Assembly (NCBI GenBank): GCA_944548615.1
Contig: OX155980.1
Location: forward strand, 62,307,582-62,371,581
Origin: Micropterix aruncella
Lineage: Eukaryota; Arthropoda; Insecta; Lepidoptera; Micropterigidae
Direction of reading: 5' to 3'
DNA: 64,000 nt
Shown here: positions 1 through 12,744 of the stretch, in pieces
Layout: each line of letters opens with the position of its first letter
How positions within the stretch are numbered: the first letter of the stretch is position 1
The notes under the pieces: model-generated
Told to the model about the DNA's origin: nothing
The model's database searches: none
Seen by the model: only the letters and a program-made list of their open reading frames with translations
Program-made: the position numbers and the translations under genes

Positions 1-204
1 CGTTGCCATGAAATAAGATATAAATTGTAATTTCTGGTCGAGAGGTTTATACTTAAGGCTATATGATATTTACAAGAGTTCAAAACATAAGATAAAATTG
101 TATAATATTGTTAATATTTGATTGGTTTTTTGTAAAATTTCTTTTTTTAAGAATTCGTTTAAAGGATGACTCTTTGAAGAAAAAATAAAAATAATAAAAG
201 CCAC
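1..204. other. AT-rich sequence, no gene seen
   Basis: Low-complexity AT-rich DNA. The short open frame here has no recognisable motif and biased Lys/Phe/Ser composition, as expected of random AT-rich sequence. Confidence 0.6.
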
Positions 205-2070
<1,866 letters not shown>

Positions 2071-2104
2071 AAAAATGCCAAATAAGGTCGGCCTGACGTT
2101 TCAG

Positions 2105-2200
2105 ACTCCATGTCGTTATGACGCTATGCCGTTCCAGGCTCCAGCGCAATCGGCCGCGGCAACCTCGTACGACGTTTCCCGAGCTCCCCCGAAGCGCCGT
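2105..2200 (+). CDS. Candidate internal exon of an unidentified gene (96 bp, phase 0-0)
   Basis: A GC-rich island in AT-rich DNA. It is preceded by CTGACGTTTCAG, which resembles a splice acceptor, and followed by CGT|GTAAGTG, a strong donor match. The segment is exactly 32 codons and open in one frame, including the peptide parts YDAMPFQAPAQSAAATSYD and SRAPPKRR. The frame also continues upstream to an ATG at 2075 and reads through the donor to a TAG at 2249-2251, so a 58-codon small ORF is the alternative reading. Codon choice (GCC, CCG, GCG, TCC) is unlike the surrounding DNA. No protein family was recognised, and no neighbouring exons of the same gene were found in the window. It could also be a fragment of a mobile element. 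Confidence 0.35.
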
Positions 2201-2499
2201 GTAAGTGGTGTGTCTATGTTAGTGAGACATTTTTAGTTCTTTCAAAATTATCTACTCAATTTAAATTTAATTTAATTTTAATTTTACAGTAAACTTACAG
2301 ATAGTAAATACATGATGGAGTATTTCCAAAACCTATTTACACAAAACTAATTTACTATCCTATAAAAAGTTTACCACGATTGCTTTTATTAGAAATAATA
2401 AGAGTACGTTAATAATAGGTGTGTGAGTGAAAAATATGGTATATAAAGCAAACAAGTAATATGAATAATTGGATATTAATGTTTATAAAACGTAATATG

Positions 2500-2640
2500 A
2501 TATTCAATTCAATTCGATTCAAAATTCAAAATTCTTTTAATCTATAATATTACATATATTTTAAAAAATCAAAGCCATCCTACTAGGCCTCGCCTGTACT
2601 AAGGTAGGCTTAATATAAAAGAAGGTAGAGTGGTTTTCGT
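2500..2640 (-). repeat. Retroposon 3' end with CTAGGC-type hairpin (copy 1)
   Basis: AT-rich block followed by ACTAGGCCTCGCCTGTACT and AAGGTAGGCTT. The same motif (CTAGGC, then GCCTG, then CTAAGGCAGGC) recurs near 6270, 10782 and 32035, each next to an A- or T-rich simple tail. The arrangement suggests reverse-strand 3' ends of related LINE- or SINE-like retroposons. Family not identified. Confidence 0.4.
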
Positions 2641-3424
2641 AACTTGCTGTATTATATTTGTATGTCTATTTTATCTATTATATCTGTCTATATAAAGATA
2701 TAGAAAGATATACCCGTATATAATATAAGGGTTTGGTATAATATAATAAAGTCATATAAGACAGTAGGATGGCAGTTTGCTATATTTTAAGAAGTAGGAA
2801 GTTAAACCGAATCTTTAATTATGGAATCATTAAATACGACTAATCATTTACATGTGTTATCAACAACACGACACATTCTTATAAGATGTCTATTTTACAT
2901 GTTATAGCAAGCGACAATAAAAAATAAATGAGTGCTCTACATTATTCGCGGTGGCACTCAAAATTTGCTAGATTAGCTGTACGTTCCAGTCTACTGTAGG
3001 CTTATGGGGACACGTTATATCGTTAATGATCCTGTGTGTTTTTAAATCGATGAGGTTGAAGTGCGAAAGCCGCTCTACTGAATAATATTAATTGAATAAC
3101 CTCTCAGAATATTTCTGAGGCAACATTTCCTCAACAGCATGCACGTGAAATTCTGTGACATTGGCATGTCGCTGAGGAGAGAATTCAAATAAATAAGGAT
3201 TCATAGAATTCCCTAACAATTTTGTGTGCGGCAGAAATCTCCCTCTCTTTGTAGTCGTCGATATGACTGAATTTAATTATCGCCACTTAGGAGGCGGCCA
3301 CTTGTAAACCCAAAAACAACAAGTATTCTCCCTGCCTATCAAATTATTTTAGTGATATTTTGATTAGATTATATTATGTGTAGTTGCAGTTTGGCCACTA
3401 AGACCTAGTTGTATCGTCGGTCAA
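2641..3424. other. AT-rich sequence, no gene seen
   Basis: No open frame with a recognisable domain, no terminal repeats and no tRNA-like boxes were seen. Confidence 0.5.
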
Positions 3425-4046
3425 AACGGGTCAACACCCATTCGGCCGCCTCCAAGCAGAAGTGCAAGCCAGGGTCTCCCCTATGAGTCAACCTTCGAGT
3501 GCTCCTGGACGGTTTGCGCACCGTGCGGCGTCAGCCAATCGATTGTGCATTCCGACAAACAGCCGGGGAAGTCTGGAAACAGTAATGTTTCCTATATAGA
3601 GTGGGGGTAGTTGTTAACCTTACGGCAACTGCTCTTAAAACGACCATTCGGCAACCAGATCCCGGGGAATCAGCCGGGCAAAGGATGCCGTGGTCTGCGA
3701 TGGATTCGGTAGACACTGTAGCACCGCTACGTAAGGGAGAGGACCGCGCAATCGACCTCGATCCTGTGACCAGTCAGGAGGCAGGAGGTATCCTGAAGGT
3801 TAATTCCAGACAGATATATACTTTCAAACTGGTAGTCAGGAGGCGAGACTGCCTGCTGTTTACCCTTCCCGGTGCCTGCTAGTAAGGCGTTGGCCTCTGA
3901 CGAGCGAGTGGCGTAACTAGACATTGGATTGTTTTCCGTCCCAAGCCTTCTGCGCTCATCTCGCGGAAGACAGAACGATCTAATATCGTTAAAACTCCCT
4001 GAGGTGACGGGTTCGCCCAATGTAGTTGACAGCTACTGTATTGTAA
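3425..4046 (-). repeat. GCR interspersed repeat, copy A
   Basis: Reverse complement of the GC-rich module at 41722-42415 and 57322-57942. It matches along most of its length in the same order. In family orientation it has ACCTCAGGGAGTTTTAACG near the start, the GGTCGATTGCGCGGTCC and TTTGCCCGGCTG blocks in the middle, CACAATCGATTGGCTGACGC further on, and CGGCCGAATGGGTGTTGACC at the end. An AT/GC-mixed insertion or divergent block lies at about 3790-3900. Open frames of about 90-100 codons across it are not conserved between copies, so it does not look like a protein gene. Transposon class unknown. Confidence 0.85.
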
Positions 4047-6265
4047 TATTACAGCCATGTTAACTGTCATGTTTTAAATAATTTATTTTTTAGCATTTAA
4101 TATTGTGACACATGCCTATCTACTGGAGTAGTTCATTGTAGTGTACTATATTATATTATTAGAGAAAATTTAAACACATTCTTATTCAATTCTCATTTTG
4201 TTAAACACCCAATGACTTAGAGAAAACCAGTGAAAAGGTTCAAAAATGCTTTTGCTGCGATAATTTTCTAATCCATTTTGAACATTTCTCTACCAACGTA
4301 TAATCTATTTAATCTTAAAGACAATAAGTTGAAAAACGTCCTAAACAAATTTAACCCTTTCAGAGAGTAAACGTTTTGCAACCGCATTCCTCAGCGTGTG
4401 CTGGCGGTATTCTGCTTCATGATGCGCGGCAGCAAACCCCCCTGAACGCACCTGAAGTCAGTAAAGTGCCCGCGTCGCGGTCATAGCGATCGTATTCGCG
4501 TGGGAAACTCTGACCTACAGGTGTCCTACACTCGGGGAGGGTGAATTCACAATATAATGGTTGACCAGGAAAAACTCTCGTTTAGCTTGTAATAAATATA
4601 ATAGAATATATTGCAGCAATATTAGGAAATTAAAAACAGGTGCGAATTAAAAATACACTTCGTTATATGGATGAGCGACGACCTCAATTAAACAATAAAT
4701 TTTTAGACAGAGTTACGTACATAGTTGCCCATATTAGGCTAAGTTTAGGATAGAATGTTTTTTTTATTTTATTCACTTAATATTATTCGACATTGCAAAA
4801 AAAAACAATGCATTAAATAGTAAAAATAATAAGGATATTTACTAGAAACTATGCAAAAAGTGAGTTGCGTAAAATACTACATATCATATAAGTATAAATA
4901 TAATCAATTGCATGTAATTTGAACACATGTGGGTTGACAGTAAAATATCGAAACCTGGTGTCATCGAGTTAATGTCATTAAAGCACGCGCCAATAAGTTC
5001 CACCCCGTGAGGTTAGTTAGTGAGAACGGCTCTGCGAAAAGAGGGCGCGATCGAGCACGAATATAATTATTAGACAAGAAAAATCCGCCTTTGCTAGTAA
5101 GCTCGGGTTATCAGTTTTACCACGAATTAGTTTAAAAATATAGGACATTGTCAGCATTACTCTTCTGAGACAGAGAGAATTATAGCCAACCATGTTTGAT
5201 GCGTGTGTGATGAATGGAGTCGGATGCAAAAATGGATAATATCATTACTGCTTGAAAGACAAAAATCTAAAAAAAACACGAATTTTAAACAGCTGTATTC
5301 ATTTCCATGCGACTTTTAATTTCCATGCGAAGTTATACAACGTGTGAATAACCCGAATATTATTGCAGTATTTGGATCGCCGCGACCTTGAAATCTTAAA
5401 AAACTTATAAATAGTTGCCTAAAGTGTTCCTTGAGGTTAAACTTCTTTGAGTTGAATTACTAAACTTTCGTCACCCTAGAAAGAACACACCCAGCGATGG
5501 AGTAATCAGACATCATGTTTGTAGATATATGACGAAATTGTTAATTTTATATTCAAAATATGGATTTTCCTGTCTACCCTAGAACGGGCTAGTCCCAGTT
5601 GGGTGACAGAAACAAAAAAGCAAAAGGTTAAGGTTTTGCCATTCGGTTCCTGTTATTTTTGTAAGCTAATCAATGTTTCATAGTAATTAATTCTTAAATA
5701 AATAAATAAATAAATCTCTTCAAATTTGAATTCCATTATCTTAACTGAAATAAGGCTTTAGAAAAAGGTTGCTGAATCGCAGAATCGACCACCAGCATGT
5801 TGCAAACATTCTACGTTCTGGTATCTCCTCTCGAAAGCTTCATCCTTTAGAAGAGCATTGAGGGGTCTTAAATCTGAAGACCTCGAAATTGGACAATTAA
5901 TTCCATTAATTGTCCAATTAATAACTTTAGACAAATGTTGTCTAATAACGATTTATTTCTGATTCTTTTTTTTGAGGAAAGTCGATTTCTATTAATTATA
6001 TGGTGATGATGATTTCTATTAATTATAATATAAAGAAATAAGAAAAACGGAATAATAATAATGGTAATCAAAAATCATAGAAAAAATCTTCCGATATTAA
6101 AACGTTGAAATTTACATTGAAAACGCCTGAAACAAAATAACTTTTTACAAAAGATACATAATTGACAACTGCAAAAGACTGGATTAGATTATAATTAATA
6201 ATAATAATAATAATTTTATTCATTCAAAAATATAAATTTACAATTGTATTAGTTGCAGAATCTGC
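4047..6265. other. AT-rich sequence with simple repeats, no gene seen
   Basis: Includes an (AATA)n tract at about 5697-5714 that may be the 3' tail of a plus-strand retroposon, a short perfect inverted repeat around 5889-5913, and a locally duplicated GATTTCTATTAATTAT at about 5984-6027. Nothing with protein-coding character was recognised. Confidence 0.5.
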
Positions 6266-6300
6266 CTAACTAGGCCATAGCCCGTACTTGATTGATTTGT
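6190..6300 (-). repeat. Retroposon 3' end with CTAGGC-type hairpin (copy 2)
   Basis: An (ATA)n tract at 6198-6215 runs into TTTTATTCATTCAAAAATA. About 50 bp later comes CTAACTAGGCCATAGCCCGT. This matches the organisation of the blocks near 2580 and 32035, so it reads as a minus-strand retroposon end with an A-rich tail. Confidence 0.4.
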
Positions 6301-6849
6301 AATTGATATTTACAGATTTTAGACGAGGAAAATAACATTAAAACATTTTTTATTTATAAATCCACATATGAAATAGAAAATACGATTTATATATTTCTCG
6401 TTTTTTTTAGAAATTTTCGATTCATATAAATTTAGATTACTAAAATTCATTGTAAAATCTTAGTTTTACTTATTCCTGGAATTGGAATTCCTGGGATGCC
6501 TACTACTGGAATTGTGACGTTTCGTTGTGCCACCCGTTACTTTCGTAAAGAAGTCGCGGCCGGAGTGATACAACCGTAACATGGGGTAAGTCGAACCCTT
6601 CGTTACTATTACCACATCGTTTTAATGGTATAGGAAAATGCCTACACGACTGCGACGCGATAATATCGGGAGTCATTAAAGAGGCATTAGCCAACAAGTG
6701 TATCCTTTCCATGTCAGCATTAGAATAGTCATGATTAACATACGTTTAACCCGTATGCGGGTGCAACGGGCGCAGGTATTCGATTCTATATTCGGACAAA
6801 TGCATAATTTCTAAACAGGTGCAGTAATGGGTTAACTTTGGTCATATAG

Positions 6850-7315
6850 CGTATTGGACAGAGCGGTGTAACGAATACATTATGTCCTTACATGTGAAGT
6901 TGCCGTTCTACGGGTATCATAAGTGGTTGTCAACAATAGATGCGATTGCGAGTCTTGTGTAAAAAATGCTCTCCAGCTTGGATAAGTCGGAAAAACGTTT
7001 ATTCTGTGATCTATCCAAGGCCGTTGACTGCGTCGACCTCACCATCTTGGTATGAAAGCTTGAGCATTATGGCATTCGGCACAGGGAAATAAATCTAATA
7101 GTCTTATTTGCAAGGACGAACGCAAATAACTAAATTCAAAATAATCCGAGTAATCCCCAGATAATTATAGAACGCAAGGAGTTGCACCAGGCTCTATCTA
7201 GAGTCCATTTCTTCTTTGCCTTGTGTACATAAAAGACATATCAGATTGTGTGACATTAGATAATGATGAAATTACACTTTATGTAGATGATACTTCCCTA
7301 ATTTTCAGTGACTGT
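6850..7315 (+). pseudogene. Decayed non-LTR retrotransposon reverse transcriptase
   Basis: Fragments of the reverse transcriptase palm domain appear in order but in shifting frames. The first is TIDAIASLV (fingers). Next is FCDLSKAVDCVDLTIL followed by KLEHYGIR, matching the usual FLDLSKAFDCVDH..L..KLEHYGIRG block. Then comes a degraded GVAPGS-ILGPFLF-like block near 7180-7220. Last is LHFM/YVDDTSLIFSD near 7272-7310, corresponding to the catalytic YADD box. Several stops and frameshifts make it dead. This pattern is typical of Jockey/CR1-group LINEs; the clade cannot be fixed from these pieces. Neither an endonuclease domain nor a 3' tail was found nearby. Confidence 0.75.
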
Positions 7316-7319
7316 TTCT

Positions 7320-8260
7320 ATTGCGGCATTGTTATTGTTTTATTATCGTATTATTTCGTGTAATATTTCTAATTTGATTATCCAATTAATAACTATTCGT
7401 TTTTATATTTGACTATCTATATTTTTCTAATTATTTATACATAATCAGGTATTTTAGCAGGTTAAATTGTTTAAAAATATTTTTTATTTTTTATGTAATT
7501 ATAACTTGTTCTTACAATTTAAAAAAAAATAGTTAATCTGTGCACAAATGTATTATAATAGTATACCATATAAGGATGTATTAAAGTAGTATAGCTTATA
7601 ATGTAAAATCACTTTGACTTTAGGTACCAAGAGTAGAGATTCCTACCGACATATACATTAATTAATTATATTATTATTAAACAAATTAATTACGTAATAA
7701 ATAAATAAAAAACAATTACTTATTTATTAATTAATATATAATAAACTCTTCATTTATAAATTTAAAAAATACAAGGGAAATTTAAGATTTAAAGTTTTAT
7801 GTGAAAAATATATGTACATAATTAATCGTAATTTCGACTTGTAATATGCAATTAATGCAAGTGAATTAGCTCAAGAATAAAAACAAACGTATCAAATATT
7901 TTGATTTATTTTATTTTAATTTTTCAGGGAACACACAAAAAAATACCTTAAAAAATACCATACATAAATAGAAAACAGCAAACCAATAGCAATAGTCGTG
8001 TATTTGTAAATATCATGTCGCATTTAATTCTATTAAATTTAGCTTGTGCTAGAGCGAACATTTCACCGCATTAGATATCGATATATACATTCATTTTTAA
8101 ATGCAGTAAATGATAGTAATTGCTAAAAACTAATTCCCTGTTGTTTTGTACGTAACTAATATTGAAAGAGATGTAGGTAAATATCTAATATAGTAAGTTT
8201 AATAATACGTAGTTTTGAAAATCGATAGGTGTAATACAGTTATTCCTCATACTGAAAGTC
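7320..8260. other. Very AT-rich sequence, no gene seen
   Basis: Composed mostly of A/T runs and TTAATTA-type words. No coding or repeat structure was recognised. Confidence 0.5.
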
Positions 8261-8280
8261 GCCGAAGTTAGGTGGTGATT

Positions 8281-8331
8281 CGGGCTCAGGGGATCGGGGG
8301 TGGGGGAAGGTGGGGAGGGGGGGATTTTCGT
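8281..8331 (+). other. G-rich tract with G-quadruplex potential
   Basis: The plus strand has runs of GGGG, GGGGG, GGGGG, GGGG and GGGGGGG separated by short spacers in otherwise AT-rich DNA. By pattern alone this fits the G3+N1-7 quadruplex rule. No adjacent gene was recognised, so no function is assigned. Confidence 0.5.
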
Positions 8332-8459
8332 TAGGGCTACTTCTATGAAAATAGTGTCGAAGTGGGGAAAATGCCAGATTGATTGTATTACATGATTATA
8401 TCTGTATCCTCCGCTTCGATTACTTCGGAAAGACACGTATAGCCAATTTTTTGGTACAC

Positions 8460-10620
8460 CATGATTATACGCAATGAAAAGACAGTAATTCCGTTGCACT
8501 GGACCTCAATACATTCTCACGTCGAAACGTTACTAAACGCGTCACTGCACGTTAAAATGTATGGGTCGTTTGTCAATGGTCGAAAAAGAATGATGTATTA
8601 TGCGTATTTCTACTACGTTAAAATGCAACTGTTAGATTCTCGCGCATACAACTGACAGCGGGCAGTCAGCTTACTCATAACAACAAAAGGTTTCTGTGTC
8701 TATGCATGGGTGTAGTTTTGTTGAGAATTAATTATGTTGTCGTTGATTTCCGACTGCGAACGATGTAGTAATTTTAGTATCGTAGTGGAAATTATTCCAA
8801 GATGGTCATCCTAGTTGGGTGGTTGGTTCAGTGATGTTGAGTGCCCCGAAAGAACTGGAATGATGAATCATTTGATAGTTTTCATAGTGATAGGCTATTA
8901 CAGTAGTAAAGCGTTATTCTCCCATAAATTGTCGCGATTACAGCAACCTGACAAAATTGCCTGGAAATATTATAACTTAGCTGTATTATATCGTAATGAT
9001 TCTAGACGTTTTAAAGATTATAAAGAATAGATTTCATCGTTTTAAAGGTGATCCGTCTTTGCGATAATCAATGGCATCGTGATATCCGCAAGTAGCCTTA
9101 TCGATATTATTTAATAATAATCAAACAATATTTATTCGCAGCTGTCAATACAATAAATAGACATAAACACACAAAATTACAAATTGAAGCTGAAAATAGA
9201 GAAAGACTGTGTATTAAAACTATGAACACTGCAAATCTGGACTATCTTCATGATATCTCAACCTGGTTTTTAGGACAGATCTATTATTGGTACCACTAAT
9301 TAATTAAATTACAATTAAAGATTTAAAATAAAAAATTAAGAAATAAAATAATCAGGACAACATCTTTAACAAATGATGAAACAATAATTATAATGAAATT
9401 AACAAGTAATCGTTCTAGAAAAATCTAAAAATCTTTGGCTTTTAAAAAATATATTTTAAAAATATAATCTTGCTGGTTCTTTATATTCATTCCCATTAAT
9501 GTCGATCGCAATGCCATTTCCAAGCTATTAATGGACTTTGTTTTATTTCTTGGTGTATGTGTCGTTGAGTTCCTTCACATAATATGATTAAGGCGTCAAA
9601 CATCATAGGCATAGCGCACAGTGTGAATAGGTCACATCGAGAAGAGTAAGTCGTTCCGGTGTGGTTTATTAATATACCGTGGAGATCGTGGCGCAGTCAC
9701 AGCGCAACGCATCGCACAGCGACTTACTCGAATTTATTAGCAGCTTCCGGTGAACAGCTTCATTCAGTGGACGGCACGCGACTCGTCCAGCTGTTACACA
9801 ACTGCTAAATAGCAGAAGATAGCTACTATACTCTATCCAGGGAGTCGATGATATACTGAAACTGGAAGGCATAGAGGTTTCGGATTGGTCGGAATCATGT
9901 TTTAATACGGAGCACAGGTTTTAATACGTCTTTGTATCGACCACGCCGCGACTTGTCGAGATACTATTAGTGTCCGAGCTTATAGATACCGTCCGGCGTT
10001 AGGGGACTTCCCCCTACATGTATAAAATTAGAAACGTTTAACAAAACAATTTAATTTTTATAACGGGTTTTTCGCCGTTCACCCGACATAGCAGTTCATT
10101 ATGACGCGAGTTGATATTGCCGTATTCTAAAAAAGTGTGAATAAATAGAAAAAACTAATTTAAAAAACTGACGATTTTACTTTTTCAAAACAAATCTACC
10201 TTCATACAACGCGAGGAAAATAATAAAACAATAAGTATTATTAACACAAACATTTAGCGAATATATTAATTATTTAGCTTTTGGATTTACAGTAAATAAA
10301 ATATAAACGGTTTTTTGTTTGCTGGCAGAATGCGTCCCTTTAGAGCCAAATAGAGTCAAAATACTCGCTTGAAGGTGCCCATTAATTGTATACATGTCAC
10401 GTTCCTTCACTTAATATTAGTTATGATCGGAAATCCAAAAAGGAGAAAAAAACAGTAATAGCATATGTACGTGTTACTCTTTATAATAATCCGCCCCCAC
10501 CCCCGGACTAAAACAATCATCCGGACAAAAATAGACAAAAAAAAAACACAAACTTACATATTTAAACTGAAAACAGGCAAAGGCCATGTAATAAAATTAA
10601 AATCGCTGCAAATTAGGCGT
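8460..10620. other. Unique-looking sequence, no gene seen
   Basis: Open frames at 8461-8655 and 8815-9030 have no family motif. A GC-richer block at 9590-9990 also has none. No tRNA, terminal repeats or satellites were recognised. Confidence 0.45.
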
Positions 10621-10624
10621 ATCC

Positions 10625-10805
10625 TCAGGATACAATTATTTATTTATTTATTTATTTCAATATTACATATATTTTCTAAGATTACATAGGAAAATCAATT
10701 ACTTTCTAGTCAAATAAAGCGACAAATTGATTCACCTCAATCCCATGCAACCTGAGGCACGTCACACATCTATATATAACTAGGCTTACGCCTGTGCCTA
10801 GATGT
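10625..10805 (-). repeat. Retroposon 3' end with TTTA tail and CTAGGC-type hairpin (copy 3)
   Basis: A (TTTA)n tract at about 10634-10658 is followed some 120 bp later by ACTAGGCTTACGCCTGTGCC and TAG, a short inverted repeat. The same arrangement occurs near 2580, 6270 and 32035. It reads as a minus-strand retroposon whose A-rich tail faces left. Confidence 0.4.
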
Positions 10806-11174
10806 GTAATTTAAGATTTTTTAGATTTAAGATTGCGAGCTGACTTTAAAAGGTTCTTACTAGAGATTAGATATTAGATTTAAAGTAGTTTGAAAATATA
10901 TATTATATATGTATATACACAATATATTTACAGCCAATCTTAACGTGGTTTTCAGAACCCAATTATTATTGATACTAGTGGTACCGATAGGTGTTAGCTT
11001 AAATTAAAATAAAATAATTAAAATAAGTAAAATAACAACAATCAAAATAATCAACGTCAAATAATCAAGATAAAATATTATAAACAAATGAAAATACAGT
11101 CATATTTTTTTTTTAAACTTTCAATAACATATTTGTTTAATATTCCAAGACATATTTCTGTAATATTCTAAGAC

Positions 11175-11330
11175 CTGACCGAATAAGAACCTACTGGCTA
11201 CAAAACCTCGTTGAATGGTTCAACTCAAGCACCACTGAATTGCTCCGCGCCGCAACATCGCGGGCCCAAGAGGCCATAATTACCGCCGACCTCCGATAGG
11301 AGATGGTACTTTAAGGAAAAGAAGTAATAT
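11175..11330 (+). pseudogene. Possible LINE ORF2 C-terminal scrap
   Basis: One frame gives WLQNLVEWFNSSTTELLRAA followed by TSRAQEAIITADLR and then stops. This resembles the C-terminal tail seen in some insect non-LTR retrotransposon polyproteins, where a W-x-EW...ELLRAA..R helix pair follows the reverse transcriptase. No upstream RT motif is attached, so the assignment is by resemblance only. Confidence 0.3.
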
Positions 11331-11984
11331 TCCAATGGATCTCGAACGCAATGCTAGGTACACATATGACTGAGATGTGAAAAAAAAACTGTGAGAGTAA
11401 TACACTCCTAATACTTCTAAAGATGGGAAAGGCGGAGAGAGAGGAGGGGAGGCATGATACGCTGGGATCCTGTATTCATAGCTGCGATCTCGGCTGGCCC
11501 TGGTACGCGCTTCTACTCAAGAAAAAAGAAGAAAATCTCCGTACTGCCCCTAAAATCGACTACTAAAATCCGTCTTCGTTCATTTGGATAAAATCGCCAT
11601 TGCTCGTTCGCTGCAATCTGGCCGCGCGCCAACCCGCCATCTTTTCAACCTATATAACGCAATCGTAAATCATTCAGTTTATTAATCAAGCGGATGTGTT
11701 ATATTATTTTATATTTCGATGAGCCATGACACGTCATCGCTCTTCCACGAACTTTCATTTTCATCACGATTTTAAGAATTTTTTTTTCATCACGACTTTT
11801 GGATGTGAAGACGTTTTGAATAAAACAGAAATTACTGTTTTATACAAAAATCGGTTTGGTAGTCAGCTTAAAATTTTCAATGCAACGACAATCTCCCGAT
11901 GTTTCATGACGATAGGCACAATACTATACCAATTTTGCTAGTGTATTCAGGTAGGGGATAACATCACAAGGATATTGTTATAGT

Positions 11985-12740
11985 TACCTCAAGGAGCCAA
12001 TGTTCATTCTGCAAAAACAAGCTGTTAAAATAATAGACAAGACAGAGTCTATACAAGAAAGCATCATTTATAACTCGTTTTAGAGGTGTGTACGTCTACG
12101 TGACCTTAACAAAAACAGATTAACGTTCTTAAAACCTATTTATAAATATTGTTAAAAGTTATGTTCTTACTTCTTATGCTTATCTTCATCAATATGCTGA
12201 TATTCATTCAGTCATATAGGTTTTTTAAATTGATATAATAATATTGATAACGATTAATCATACGAAGAAAATTTAAATTATAGAAAGATTCCCGATCCTC
12301 ATAATTTATTTTTATTCGATGCTATTTAGGTGATATTTATTTGATAATTCCATGTTTATTTGACATTTCATAATTTTGTTTCACCCCAAGTAGGACAAAG
12401 TCAGCGTCACGTTGATCCTATTATCATTTACTATGGATTTCTTAAATAAAATCCCTTTTTTTTGGCTTTTACATCTTCAAACTAGATATATGATGCCGAA
12501 GTAGCGTGAAATCTATCATCTTAAAATAAGACAAGCAAATGACTTGGTTATACCACTAACTACCCATACTGGGCATGTGTATAAACGCGAATATTGGGTA
12601 TATATTCTATTTAACATGCTTCCAAAGGATTTCAAAGATCTTGAAAATATGTCTGGCTTTAAAAGGAAGCTAACAACATTTTTACCAGATAATGTTTTAT
12701 ACGACATGGCTGATAATTATTTTTTTTATGAATACCTACC
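11985..12740 (+). pseudogene. Decayed LINE ORF2 thumb and C-terminus
   Basis: Near 12000-12070 one frame gives FILQKQAVKIIDK, the L.LQK.A.RII helix found after the RT palm in CR1/L2/Jockey-type LINEs. Around 12544-12735 another frame gives YILFNMLPKDFKDLENMSGF followed by KRKLTTFLPDNVLYDMADNY. This matches the usual C-terminal pattern of such elements (K.FN.LP...K.L....FK..L...L). Between them the sequence is interrupted by stops and AT-rich DNA. No catalytic motif survives, and the YADD region would lie upstream of 11985 and is missing. Confidence 0.6.
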
Positions 12741-12744
12741 ACAA

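Noticed and set aside
8815..9030. 71-codon open frame
   Set aside because: No motif and no conserved repeat partner; length is expected by chance.
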